This document shows, one piece after another, positions 41,175 through 48,517 of a DNA stretch of 64,000 bases. Made by a program: the position numbers and the translations under genes. The stretch is from assembly GCA_036375715.1 (NCBI GenBank), contig DASVBS010000061.1, forward strand, positions 1-64,000, in the 5' to 3' direction. Below the pieces are notes generated by a model, which worked only from the letters and a program-made list of their open reading frames with translations, was not told the origin of the DNA and did no database searches. This DNA is from Longimicrobiaceae bacterium (GTDB lineage Bacteria; Gemmatimonadota; Gemmatimonadetes; Longimicrobiales; Longimicrobiaceae). How positions within the stretch are numbered: the first letter of the stretch is position 1; the number at the start of each line of letters is the position of its first letter.

Positions 41175-41579
41175 TTACTCCGGGGCTTCGACCAGCTCGA
41201 CGAGGACGCCGTTCAGCGAGCGGGGGTGAAGGAAGGCGATGCGGCGGCCATGGGAACCCTTTCGCGGGCTCTCGTCGACAAGGGCGAAGCCCTCGGCGCG
41301 AAGGTCCTCCAGCGCCGCCTCGAGATCCGGGACGCGGAAGGCAAGGTGGTGAATCCCCTGGCCGCGTCGCTCGAGGAACTGCGCCACCGGGGTGTTGGGG
41401 CGTGTGGGGGTGATGAGCTCGACGCGCGAGCTCCCTGATCCGAGGAAGACGACTTCCACGTACTGGTCGTCGACTACCTCGCGGTCGGAGGATGAAACGC
41501 CGAGCAGGCCTTCCCAGAGAGGGATGGCCTCGTCGAGCGAAGCGACGGCGATGCCAACGTGGTCGAGAGTGCGTTCCAT
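41175..41579 (-). CDS. mce: Methylmalonyl-CoA epimerase
   Basis: 134 residues of the vicinal-oxygen-chelate fold with two beta-alpha-beta-beta-beta repeats: LDHVGIAVASLDEAIPLWEGLLG, VELITPT, QGIHHLAFRVPDLEAAL and NGVLVELVEAPE. The two His and the Glu residues are the expected metal ligands. It converts (S)- to (R)-methylmalonyl-CoA before the B12 mutase, which links it functionally to 3917-5985. The ATG at 41579 begins the conserved domain; the longer open frame upstream covers trxA in antisense and is rejected. Divergent from trxA. Confidence 0.92.
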   Translation of the reverse strand: MERTLDHVGIAVASLDEAIPLWEGLLGVSSSDREVVDDQYVEVVFLGSGSSRVELITPTRPNTPVAQFLERRGQGIHHLAFRVPDLEAALEDLRAEGFALVDESPRKGSHGRRIAFLHPRSLNGVLVELVEAPE

Positions 41580-41669
41580 CGGGACCCTTGGTGCAGGTAG
41601 TCGGTTCGGCTTTCGAGGTTCAAGCCCCGTCGGTATGCAGGGGCCGTAGATATCTACAGGAGAAGACAC

Positions 41670-42002
41670 ATGGCGGAGAACGGCAAGACGGTTACCATCA
41701 CGGACGAGAACTTCGCGACCGAGATCGAGGGCGCGGAAGGGCTGGCGCTGGTTGACTTCTGGGCGGCCTGGTGCGGCCCGTGCCGGATGGTGGCCCCGAT
41801 TGTCGAGCAGCTTGCTTCCGACTACGAGGGGAAGCTGAAGGTCGGCAAGCTCGACGTGGACGCCAACATTCGCACCGCCTCGCGGTTCAACGTGCGCTCC
41901 ATCCCCAGCATCCTGTTCTTCAAGGATGGCAAGCTGGTGGACACGGTCGTGGGCGCGGTGCCGAGGCCGGTGCTGGAGCGTAAGCTGCAGCAGCATCTGT
42001 AA
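41670..42002 (+). CDS. trxA: Thioredoxin
   Basis: 110 residues. The active site WCGPC (C35, C38) sits in VDFWAAWCGPCRM. The buried Asp precedes it, and the cis-Pro loop is RSIPSILFFKDGK. A typical cytosolic disulfide reductase, with GAVPRPVLERKL at the C-terminus. The start has GGAGAAG upstream. A strong terminator follows. Confidence 0.97.
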   Translation: MAENGKTVTITDENFATEIEGAEGLALVDFWAAWCGPCRMVAPIVEQLASDYEGKLKVGKLDVDANIRTASRFNVRSIPSILFFKDGKLVDTVVGAVPRPVLERKLQQHL

Positions 42003-42007
42003 GACGA

Positions 42008-42203
42008 GGCTGTCGGCTGTCGGTAGCCGGGCTTGCAGCGATGGGCCCCCGGGATGTTCCCGGGGGTCCATTTGCGTATCTTCCGGGGCCAGGCGGACGA
42101 GGTGACGCCCCGCGCGCCACAAGGGCCGCCCCTACGGGCCGATTCCGTGCCGTGTGCAGGGAGTGGCCGAGATTGCCGGGCTGATAGCCCATAGCCGATA
42201 GCC
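42008..42203. repeat. Heptamer-bounded element H
   Basis: Left: GGCTGTC, GGCTGTC, GGTAGCC (42008-42028). Right: GGCTGAT, AGCCCAT, AGCCGAT, AGCC (about 42179-42203), which pair as inverted GGCTRTC-type heptamers. The core carries the trxA terminator and a GCCCCTAC-type REP fragment (42122-42140). It ends four bases before the rsmI GTG. Confidence 0.7.
42042..42075 (+). terminator. Intrinsic terminator of trxA
   Basis: Thirteen-bp stem TGGGCCCCCGGGA (42042-42054) with TCCCGGGGGTCCA (42058-42070), loop of three bases, then TTTGCG. The T run is short, but the stem is very strong. Confidence 0.8.
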
Positions 42204-42207
42204 TTCC

Positions 42208-43062
42208 GTGCCTTCCCTCTACATCGTCTCCACGCCGATCGGCAACCTGGGCGACATCACGCAGCGCGCCATCGAGGTGCTGCGTTCGGTGGACGTCATT
42301 CTGGCGGAGGATACGCGCCGCACGGGGATGCTGCTGCGACACCTCGGCATCGAGGGGAGGCTGATCTCGGCCCACGAGCACAACGAGTCCGCGCGGGCGC
42401 GGCTGGTGGCCGAGCTGCTCGCGGAGGGGAAGGACGTGGCGCTGGTCTCGGACGCGGGAACCCCGCTCCTCTCCGACCCGGGAGCGCGCCTCGTGCGCAG
42501 CGCGATCGAGGCGGGGTTCGACGTGGTGCCCGTCCCGGGCGCCTCGGCGCTGCTCACCGCGCTGGTGGCCTCGGGCATCTCGGCGGATCGCTTCACCTTC
42601 TACGGCTTCCTTCCGCGCAGGGGCGGGGCGCGCGACGCCCTTCTCCGGGAGATCGCCCGCTCCCGGTACACGAGCGTGCTCTACGAGGCACCGCAACGGG
42701 TTGCTCAGCTCCTCGAGGACCTGCGTGTACACGCCGGCGAACAACGGCAGGTGGTCCTCGCGCGGGAGCTGACCAAGCTCCACGAAGAGTTTCTCCGCGC
42801 GCCACTGGGAGAGGCTTTGTGGCGCGTCCGCGAGATCGAGCCGCGGGGGGAGTACGTGGTGATCGTGGAGGGCGCGGCCGAGGATCCGGAGGCGGCAGCG
42901 GGCGAGGCCGAAGCCGCCCGCACCCTGGCCCGGGCGCTTCTCTCCGCGGGAGTCTCGCCCAGCACCGCGGCGCGAGAGCTACGCGAGCGGCTGAACATCC
43001 CCCGTAACGAGGCCTACCAGCTGGTGCAGGAGATCGCCTCCGGCTCGGCGTCGGATGCCTGA
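42208..43062 (+). CDS. rsmI: 16S rRNA 2'-O-ribose C1402 methyltransferase
   Basis: 284 residues of the tetrapyrrole-methylase fold. Diagnostic blocks: LYIVSTPIGNLGDITQRAIEVL, ILAEDTRRTGMLLRHLGI, VALVSDAGTPLLSDPG, VPVPGASALLTALVASG, FYGFLPRRGGAR and ARELTKLHEEF. RsmI modifies the ribosomal P-site with RsmH. The C-terminal HTH-like region (AARELRERLNIPRNEAYQLV) is common in the family. The GTG start gives the expected MPSLYIVSTPIGN. Confidence 0.95.
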   Translation: MPSLYIVSTPIGNLGDITQRAIEVLRSVDVILAEDTRRTGMLLRHLGIEGRLISAHEHNESARARLVAELLAEGKDVALVSDAGTPLLSDPGARLVRSAIEAGFDVVPVPGASALLTALVASGISADRFTFYGFLPRRGGARDALLREIARSRYTSVLYEAPQRVAQLLEDLRVHAGEQRQVVLARELTKLHEEFLRAPLGEALWRVREIEPRGEYVVIVEGAAEDPEAAAGEAEAARTLARALLSAGVSPSTAARELRERLNIPRNEAYQLVQEIASGSASDA

Positions 43063-43137
43063 CCCGTCCGGCTGGCTCCTTCCAGCTCAAGCGCCTAGAT
43101 TGGACTCACTTACATGAGCTTCCCGCGCGGCTGAGCG

Positions 43138-43377
43138 ATGACCGTAGACAAGGCAATTTTTCAGGACGAACGCGGGCGAGGTTGGCTCGTGGAGATTCTC
43201 TATGGCCATCCCGCCCCCACGGAGCGGGGGATCTTCGCCGCGCGCTTTCTCTGCCCAGAAGACCCCAGCGAGCCTGTGCGGGTCGGCTACATCTTTCAGG
43301 CGATGCTCGACCCGCCGCACGAGGAGGCGCTGCGCGAGGCGCTCGCCGAGGCGGAGCCGGCCCGAGCGATCGGATGA
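43138..43377 (+). CDS. Unrecognised 79-residue protein coupled to the JAMM-helicase gene
   Basis: Short acidic, apparently cytosolic protein (MTVDKAIFQDERGRGWLVEI; AMLDPPHEEALREALAEAE). No Cys, no membrane helix and no recognised domain; predicted as a beta-strand half followed by a helix. Its stop overlaps the ATG of the helicase (ATGA at 43374-43377), so translation is coupled and a functional link is likely. Codon choice matches the neighbours, which supports it as real. The function is unknown. Confidence 0.7.
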   Translation: MTVDKAIFQDERGRGWLVEILYGHPAPTERGIFAARFLCPEDPSEPVRVGYIFQAMLDPPHEEALREALAEAEPARAIG

Positions 43378-45908
43378 GCACGAACTCCGCGGCGCTGATC
43401 GCCGACCGTGAGCTCACCCTGAGCCCGGTTGCCGCGGAGCGGATCCGGCGGGAGGTCGCGCGCGCCCATGGCAACGAGGTCTCGTTTCTCGCGCGCGTTG
43501 GGGACGACGGGGAACTGTTGGAGCCGCGGGTGGTCGCCCGCGGCAACAGCACGGCCGTGCTGGCAGCGGTGCGAAATCCGGATCCAGGTGGCGTGCTGGT
43601 GCACAACCACCCATCCGGGGTGCTCGAGCCCTCGCACGCCGACCTGGCGGTGGCGCAGCGCCTCTGGGAGATGGGGCTCGGCTTTGCGATCACTAACAAC
43701 GAGGCGAGCAGTCTGTACGTCGTGCTCGCCCCGCCCGAGGAGGGCCCGGCGCGCCGGCCGATCGACCTGGACAGCCTGGAGCGGGACCTGGCGCCGGAGG
43801 GACCGATCGCCCGCACGCACGCGGCCTACGAGGATCGTCCGCAGCAGCGCGAGCTGAGCCGGCTGGTGGGCACGCTGTACAACGAGGGTGGGATCGGGAT
43901 CGCCGAGGCGGGTACTGGAACAGGCAAATCGATCGCCTACCTGCTCCCGGCAATCCGCTGGGGCCTGCTCAACAAGGAGCGGACCGTCGTCTCCACCAAC
44001 ACGATCAACCTGCAGGAACAGCTCGTCCGCAAGGATCTCCCGTTTCTTCGTTCCGCCCTGGGGGAGGACTTCCGCTTCACCCTGGTGAAGGGGCGCTCCA
44101 ACTACATATCGATCCGGCGGGCACGGCTGGCGTGGGAGAGCGCGCCCTCTCTGCTCCCCGACGATCGGCAGCAGGAGCTGCAGACGATCATGGAGTGGCT
44201 GGAGGAGACGCAGGACGGCTCGCTGTCCGACCTGCCGTTCCGGCCATCGGCTGAGGTGTGGGACGAGGTTGCCTCCGAGGCGGACGTCTGCTTGCGCACC
44301 CGCTGCCCGCATTTCGAGCAGTGTTTCTATCAGCGAGCGCGCCGCGAAGCGGCCACCGCGGACGTTCTGGTGGTGAACCACCACCTGCTCTTCTCCGACA
44401 TCGGGGTCCGGCAAGCACAGGGGAATTACGACGCGCCCGCTGTCCTCCCTCGATACGGGCGCCTGATCCTGGACGAGGCGCACAACCTGGAGGACGTCGC
44501 CACCCGGCACCTGGGTGCGCTCGTCTCCCGTCGTAGCCTTTTCCGAGTGCTTAGCCGGCTGGAGCACCGCGGCCGCGGAGTGTTTCCCGCGCTGGCCAAG
44601 GCGATCACCAGCGGCCGGTGGGACCTGCTGGCGCAGGACGCGGCGGACCTGCTGGCCGAGAAGCTGTTCCCGGCGGTGGAGGGTGCGCGCAACGCGGCTG
44701 GCCAGGTGTTCGACCACCTCGAGGAAGTGTTGGGCCAACAGGGTGACGGGGTGCTGCGCATCGACGAACGGTTCAACAGGCATCCGGTCTGGTCAGTGGG
44801 CCTCAAGGAGGCCCTGGACAATCTGTTGGTGCACCTGCACACCCTCTTGCAGGGGATGGATCTCCTGCGCGAGCGCATCGTGGTGGACGAGGAGGCGCGC
44901 CACGCCCTGGAGGCTCAGCTGCTCGAGCTGCGGGGGGCGGCGAATCGTCTCGATGCCGCCACCTTCGCGCTGCGATCGACGCTGAAGCCGGCAGAGGGAG
45001 GGCTCGAGATGGTACGCTGGATGGAGCTGCGCCGCGGTGCGCGGGGCAGGGAGTCGAACATCAGCCTGGCCGCCGCTCCACTCGACCTGTCCGGTATGCT
45101 GCGGGAAGCGCTCTTCGACCGTCTGCCCACCATCGTCATGACCTCCGCGACCCTGGCGACCCGACGTGATTTCGGGTTCCTGCGCGAGCGACTGGGGTTG
45201 ACGGAGGAGCATCCGCTGCGAGAGGCGATCTTCCCCTCGCCCTTCGATTTCGAGCACCAGGCGATGCTGGCGGTGCCGACCGACCTGCCTGTTCCCGGTG
45301 GAGAGGTGGATCCGCGTCACGGGGAAGCGACGGTGCGCGCGACCATCGAGCTCGCGAAGATCACCGGCGGAGGGCTGTTCGTGCTGTTCACCTCGTACCG
45401 GGCGCTGCGCGAAGCCGCCGGGGGCTTGCGTCAGCGAGGGAGCGATCGGGAGTGGCCACTCTTCGTGCAGGGGGAGGCGCCACGGGCCCAGCTCGTCCAG
45501 CGCTTCGTCGATTCGGGTAACGGGATCCTGCTGGGCACCAGCTCGTTCTGGGAGGGAGTGGATGTGCCGGGACGCCCCTTGCGGGGTCTGGTGATCCCCC
45601 GCCTCCCCTTCAAGGTGCCCTCCGAGCCGATCACCGCGGCCCGCGTCGAGGCGATCGAGGCGCGCGGCGGCAACGCATTCACCAGCTATATGCTGCCCCA
45701 TGCGGCGATCCGCCTGAAGCAGGGCCTCGGCCGACTCATCCGCTCGCGCTCCGACTACGGCGTGGTGCTCCTCCTGGACGCGCGCATCGTCAAGAAGGCC
45801 TACGGAGCCTACCTGCTCGAATCCCTCCCCCCCGCGCGCACGGTGGTCGGACCGTGGAGGGAGGTGAGGGGGGAGATGGAGGCGTTCTATCGGAATTTTG
45901 AATTTTGA
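43374..45908 (+). CDS. Fusion of a JAMM/RadC-like domain and a DinG/XPD-type helicase
   Basis: 844 residues. Residues about 15-118 form a JAB/MPN domain: E35, then H77-N-H79-PSG, S87 and D90 exactly in the HxH-x7-S-x2-D JAMM pattern used by RadC-like and deubiquitinase-like zinc proteins. Residues about 150-844 are an XPD/DinG superfamily 2 helicase: Walker A AGTGTGKS (180-186), STNTINLQEQL, DEAH box LILDEAHNLEDV, TSATLA, GTSSFWEGVDVPG and the final QGLGRLIRS motif. Iron-sulfur Cys C306, C311 and C317 are present with canonical spacing, but the first ligand position is S246. The last residues (RNFEF) come from a heptamer repeat. Probably repair of branched or damaged DNA; the JAMM role is unknown. 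Confidence 0.9.
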   Translation: MSTNSAALIADRELTLSPVAAERIRREVARAHGNEVSFLARVGDDGELLEPRVVARGNSTAVLAAVRNPDPGGVLVHNHPSGVLEPSHADLAVAQRLWEMGLGFAITNNEASSLYVVLAPPEEGPARRPIDLDSLERDLAPEGPIARTHAAYEDRPQQRELSRLVGTLYNEGGIGIAEAGTGTGKSIAYLLPAIRWGLLNKERTVVSTNTINLQEQLVRKDLPFLRSALGEDFRFTLVKGRSNYISIRRARLAWESAPSLLPDDRQQELQTIMEWLEETQDGSLSDLPFRPSAEVWDEVASEADVCLRTRCPHFEQCFYQRARREAATADVLVVNHHLLFSDIGVRQAQGNYDAPAVLPRYGRLILDEAHNLEDVATRHLGALVSRRSLFRVLSRLEHRGRGVFPALAKAITSGRWDLLAQDAADLLAEKLFPAVEGARNAAGQVFDHLEEVLGQQGDGVLRIDERFNRHPVWSVGLKEALDNLLVHLHTLLQGMDLLRERIVVDEEARHALEAQLLELRGAANRLDAATFALRSTLKPAEGGLEMVRWMELRRGARGRESNISLAAAPLDLSGMLREALFDRLPTIVMTSATLATRRDFGFLRERLGLTEEHPLREAIFPSPFDFEHQAMLAVPTDLPVPGGEVDPRHGEATVRATIELAKITGGGLFVLFTSYRALREAAGGLRQRGSDREWPLFVQGEAPRAQLVQRFVDSGNGILLGTSSFWEGVDVPGRPLRGLVIPRLPFKVPSEPITAARVEAIEARGGNAFTSYMLPHAAIRLKQGLGRLIRSRSDYGVVLLLDARIVKKAYGAYLLESLPPARTVVGPWREVRGEMEAFYRNFEF

Positions 45909-46105
45909 ATTCTTGATTTTGAATTACGAATTACGAATTACGAATTACTTGCACATGCTCGTCATCCGAGCGAAGCGAAGGATCCCGATCGATGCCAAGG
46001 CCCGCGAGGGATCCTTCGCTACGCTCAGGACGACAGAGGGGCTAATGATGGCTGCCAGCAACGAACAAAGTAATTCGTAATTCGTGATTCGTAATTCGCA
46101 GTTCG
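45894..46105. repeat. Heptamer-bounded element F, hybrid array with REP-like core
   Basis: The left array (45894-45948) starts with AATTTTG-type units and switches to AATTACG units. The right array (46071-46105) is TAATTCG-type in opposite orientation. The core carries an inverted repeat GCGAAGGATCCC (45975-45986) with GGGATCCTTCGC (46008-46019), inside longer GTCATCCGAGCGAAG / CTCAGGACGAC arms of the widespread GAGCGAAGCGAAG repeat type. It overlaps the end of the helicase gene. Confidence 0.9.
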
Positions 46106-46133
46106 AGGCCCAACATTGGAATATCGAAATTCT

Positions 46134-46736
46134 GTGAAGATCGTCTGCGTTGGCCGCAACTATTTGGCGCATGCCCGGGAGCTCGGAAACGAGATGCCCG
46201 AGCGGCCGCTGATCTTTCTCAAGCCGCCGTCGGCGGTGATCGGCAGCGGTGAAACGATCCTCCTGCCGACGGAGTCCAACCGGGTGGAGCACGAGGCGGA
46301 GATCGCGGTGATCATCGGGCGGCGCTGCTCACGGGTGCGAGCGGAGGATGCGCTCGCCTACGTGGGGCAGTATGCTCCGTTGAACGACGTAACCGCACGC
46401 GACCTGCAGCGCATGGACGGGCAGTGGACGCGGGCCAAGGGATTCGACACCTTCTGTCCGATCGGGCCGGCCGCGCCCGCTGACGGGATGGATCCGTCCG
46501 CGCTGGAGGTAATCGGGCGGGTCAACGGCGAGGTGCGCCAGCGCGGTCGCGCTTCGCAGATGGCCTTTCCCATCCCGGTGCTGATCGAGTACATCTCGGG
46601 GATCATGACGCTCGAGCCGGGCGACGTGATCGCCACCGGCACGCCCGCGGGCGTGGGGCCGCTGGAACCCGGGGACACGGTGGAGGTCGAGATCCCCGGA
46701 ATCGGTATTCTCTCGAACCCGGTGCGCGCACGATGA
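46134..46736 (+). CDS. Fumarylacetoacetate hydrolase (FAH)-family protein
   Basis: 200 residues. FAH-fold markers: KIVCVGRNYLAHARELGN, PLIFLKPPSAVIG, the metal-binding VEHEAEIAVIIG (Glu pair), NDVTARDLQR (Asp), ARAKGFDTFCPIGP-like Lys-Gly-Phe-Asp segment and IATGTPAGVGPLEPGD. The short form corresponds to acylpyruvases, oxaloacetate decarboxylases or 2-hydroxyhepta-2,4-diene-1,7-dioate isomerases, which cannot be separated by sequence reading. GTG at 46134 gives the family start VKIVCVGRNY; TTG 46116 is an alternative lying at the repeat edge. Its stop overlaps the lspA start. Confidence 0.9.
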   Translation: MKIVCVGRNYLAHARELGNEMPERPLIFLKPPSAVIGSGETILLPTESNRVEHEAEIAVIIGRRCSRVRAEDALAYVGQYAPLNDVTARDLQRMDGQWTRAKGFDTFCPIGPAAPADGMDPSALEVIGRVNGEVRQRGRASQMAFPIPVLIEYISGIMTLEPGDVIATGTPAGVGPLEPGDTVEVEIPGIGILSNPVRAR

Positions 46737-47230
46737 GCCGTGGTAGAGACCGCCTCCTCGCCGCAACGGTCGTCGCGCTGGTCGCGGCGGACTGGCTGAG
46801 CAAGATCTGGGTCACCCGGCAACTCGCGCTGGGCGAGAGCCGTTCGCTGGTGGAGGGCTGGCTCTACGTGGTGCACCGCCGGAACCCGGGGGTGGCCTTC
46901 AGCATCTTCGCCGACCTGCCGGAGGGCTGGCGTCTCCCGATCCTGGTGGGCCTGAGTCTGGTGGGTGTCGTGGTGTTCGCCCGCCTGGTGCTGTCCAGTG
47001 GGGATATGATCATCCGGGCAGCGGCGACCGTCGTGCTCGCGGGTGCGCTGGGGAATCTTGGCGACCGGCTGCTCAACGGCTCGGTTACCGATTTCATGCT
47101 GGTTCGCTACTTTCCCTTCGTCTTCAACCTCGCCGACGCGGCCATCACGGTAGGGGGAATTCTGCTCGCCGTCCGCCTGGTCCTGATGGACGAGGCATTG
47201 GAGCCGTCGCCGGCGACGCGCACCCCCTGA
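46733..47230 (+). CDS. lspA: Lipoprotein signal peptidase (signal peptidase II)
   Basis: 165 residues with four membrane helices. The conserved blocks are AADWLSKIWV (DxxxK-type), RRNPGVAFSIF, GALGNLGDRLLNGSVTDF (catalytic D120) and FNLADAAITVGG (catalytic D135). It removes the signal peptide of diacylated prolipoproteins in the inner membrane, such as the SusD-type and 40706 lipoproteins here. The ATG overlaps the upstream stop (ATGA). Confidence 0.96.
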   Translation: MSRGRDRLLAATVVALVAADWLSKIWVTRQLALGESRSLVEGWLYVVHRRNPGVAFSIFADLPEGWRLPILVGLSLVGVVVFARLVLSSGDMIIRAAATVVLAGALGNLGDRLLNGSVTDFMLVRYFPFVFNLADAAITVGGILLAVRLVLMDEALEPSPATRTP

Positions 47231-47247
47231 ACCAGAACGGTCGCAAC

Positions 47248-48435
47248 GTGCCGTCTTCCGCCAGCAGATTCGAGCGTCTTCCGCCGTACCCGATGGCCGA
47301 TCTCCCCGCGATCAAGCGGGAGATGCGAGCCCGCGGCGCGGACCTGATCGATCTGGGTGTGGGAGACGCCGACCTTCCGCCTCCGCCGGCCGCAGTCGAG
47401 GCGCTGCAGCGCGCGGTGGAGGACCCCGCCAACTCGCGGTATTCCTTTCAGCTCGGACTGACCGCATTCCGGGAGGAGATCACCGCGTTCATGCGGTCGC
47501 GCTTCGGGGTCGAGATCGATCCCGTCCGCGAGCTGGTCCCCCTCATTGGATCGAAAGAGGGGATCTTTCACCTCCCCTTTGCGCTCCTGGACGCTGGTGA
47601 CGTGGCGATCATCCCCGACCCGGGGTACCAGGCGTACGTCGGGGGCACCGTGCTCGCCGGTGGGGTGCCGCACCTCGTGCCCCTGCGGCCGGAGCACGGG
47701 TTCCTGATTCCGCTCGAGGAGATTCCGTCGGAGATCGCGCGCCGGGCGAAGCTCCTCTACCTGAACTATCCGAACAACCCGACTACGGCGATCGCCCCGC
47801 GCGAGTACCTGCACGACGTCGTCGCCTTCTGCCACGAACACGACATCCTGCTGGCGTACGACAACGCCTACTCGGAGGTCGCCTTCGACGGGTACGTGCC
47901 GCCGTCGATCCTGGAGGTGGAGGGGGCCCGCGAGATTGCGGTCGAATTCCACTCGCTGTCCAAGACCTACAACATGACAGGTTGGCGGGTGGGATGGGCG
48001 GCGGGCGCGGAGCGATGGATCGCCGCGTTGACGCGCATCAAGACCTACGCCGATACAGGGCTGCCGTACACGATACAGCACGCGGCGGTGGCAGCTCTGA
48101 AGTCGCGAGCCGCGTGGCTACCCGGGAACCTCGAGGTCTTTCGGCGGCGGCGGGACGTGGCGGTCGAGGCGCTGCGGCGAGCCGGCCTGGACATCGAGGT
48201 ACCCGTCGCCACCATGTACCTCTGGGTTGCCGTCCCCGGCGGGGAACCGTCCGGAGATTTCGCCCGACGACTCCTTCGCGAGGAGGCGGTCGCCGTGCTT
48301 CCCGGTGCGGCCCTGGGCCAGGGGGGTGAGGGCTTCTTCCGCATCGCTCTCACCCTCAGCGAGGAACGCTTACGCGAGGCAGTGGAACGCATCTCGCGCG
48401 CTCTCGCCACTGGCGGCGCTTCGCATCGTCCATAG
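47248..48435 (+). CDS. Class I/II PLP-dependent aminotransferase, LL-diaminopimelate aminotransferase-like
   Basis: 395 residues of fold-type I. Seen: LGVGDADLPPPPA (N-terminal substrate loop), PLIGSKEGIFHLPFALLDAGD, IIPDPGYQAYVGG, LYLNYPNNPTTA, YDNAYSEVAFDG and FHSLSKTYNMTGWRVGWAAG, where the SKTYNMTGWR Lys forms the PLP aldimine. These blocks are close to DapL (GIGDttlPLP, YPNNPTGA), but DapL is not certain; alanine or aspartate transaminase is possible. GTG start. A hairpin follows its stop. Confidence 0.88.
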   Translation: MPSSASRFERLPPYPMADLPAIKREMRARGADLIDLGVGDADLPPPPAAVEALQRAVEDPANSRYSFQLGLTAFREEITAFMRSRFGVEIDPVRELVPLIGSKEGIFHLPFALLDAGDVAIIPDPGYQAYVGGTVLAGGVPHLVPLRPEHGFLIPLEEIPSEIARRAKLLYLNYPNNPTTAIAPREYLHDVVAFCHEHDILLAYDNAYSEVAFDGYVPPSILEVEGAREIAVEFHSLSKTYNMTGWRVGWAAGAERWIAALTRIKTYADTGLPYTIQHAAVAALKSRAAWLPGNLEVFRRRRDVAVEALRRAGLDIEVPVATMYLWVAVPGGEPSGDFARRLLREEAVAVLPGAALGQGGEGFFRIALTLSEERLREAVERISRALATGGASHRP

Positions 48436-48439
48436 CGTC

Positions 48440-48465
48440 GTCGGATCGCTGTCGCAGCGTCCGAC
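48440..48465 (+). terminator. Hairpin after the aminotransferase gene
   Basis: GTCGGA and CGCTG pair with CAGCG and TCCGAC with one bulged base and a three-base loop. There is no T run, so it is only a possible terminator. Confidence 0.4.
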
Positions 48466-48517
48466 AGCGGTCCTGTGGTCACGGAACCCCGGTATCCTGG
48501 TCGAGTAGAACCGTGGT

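Noticed and set aside
41580-42122. Long N-terminal extension of methylmalonyl-CoA epimerase
   Set aside because: It is antisense to trxA; the epimerase domain begins at the ATG at 41579.
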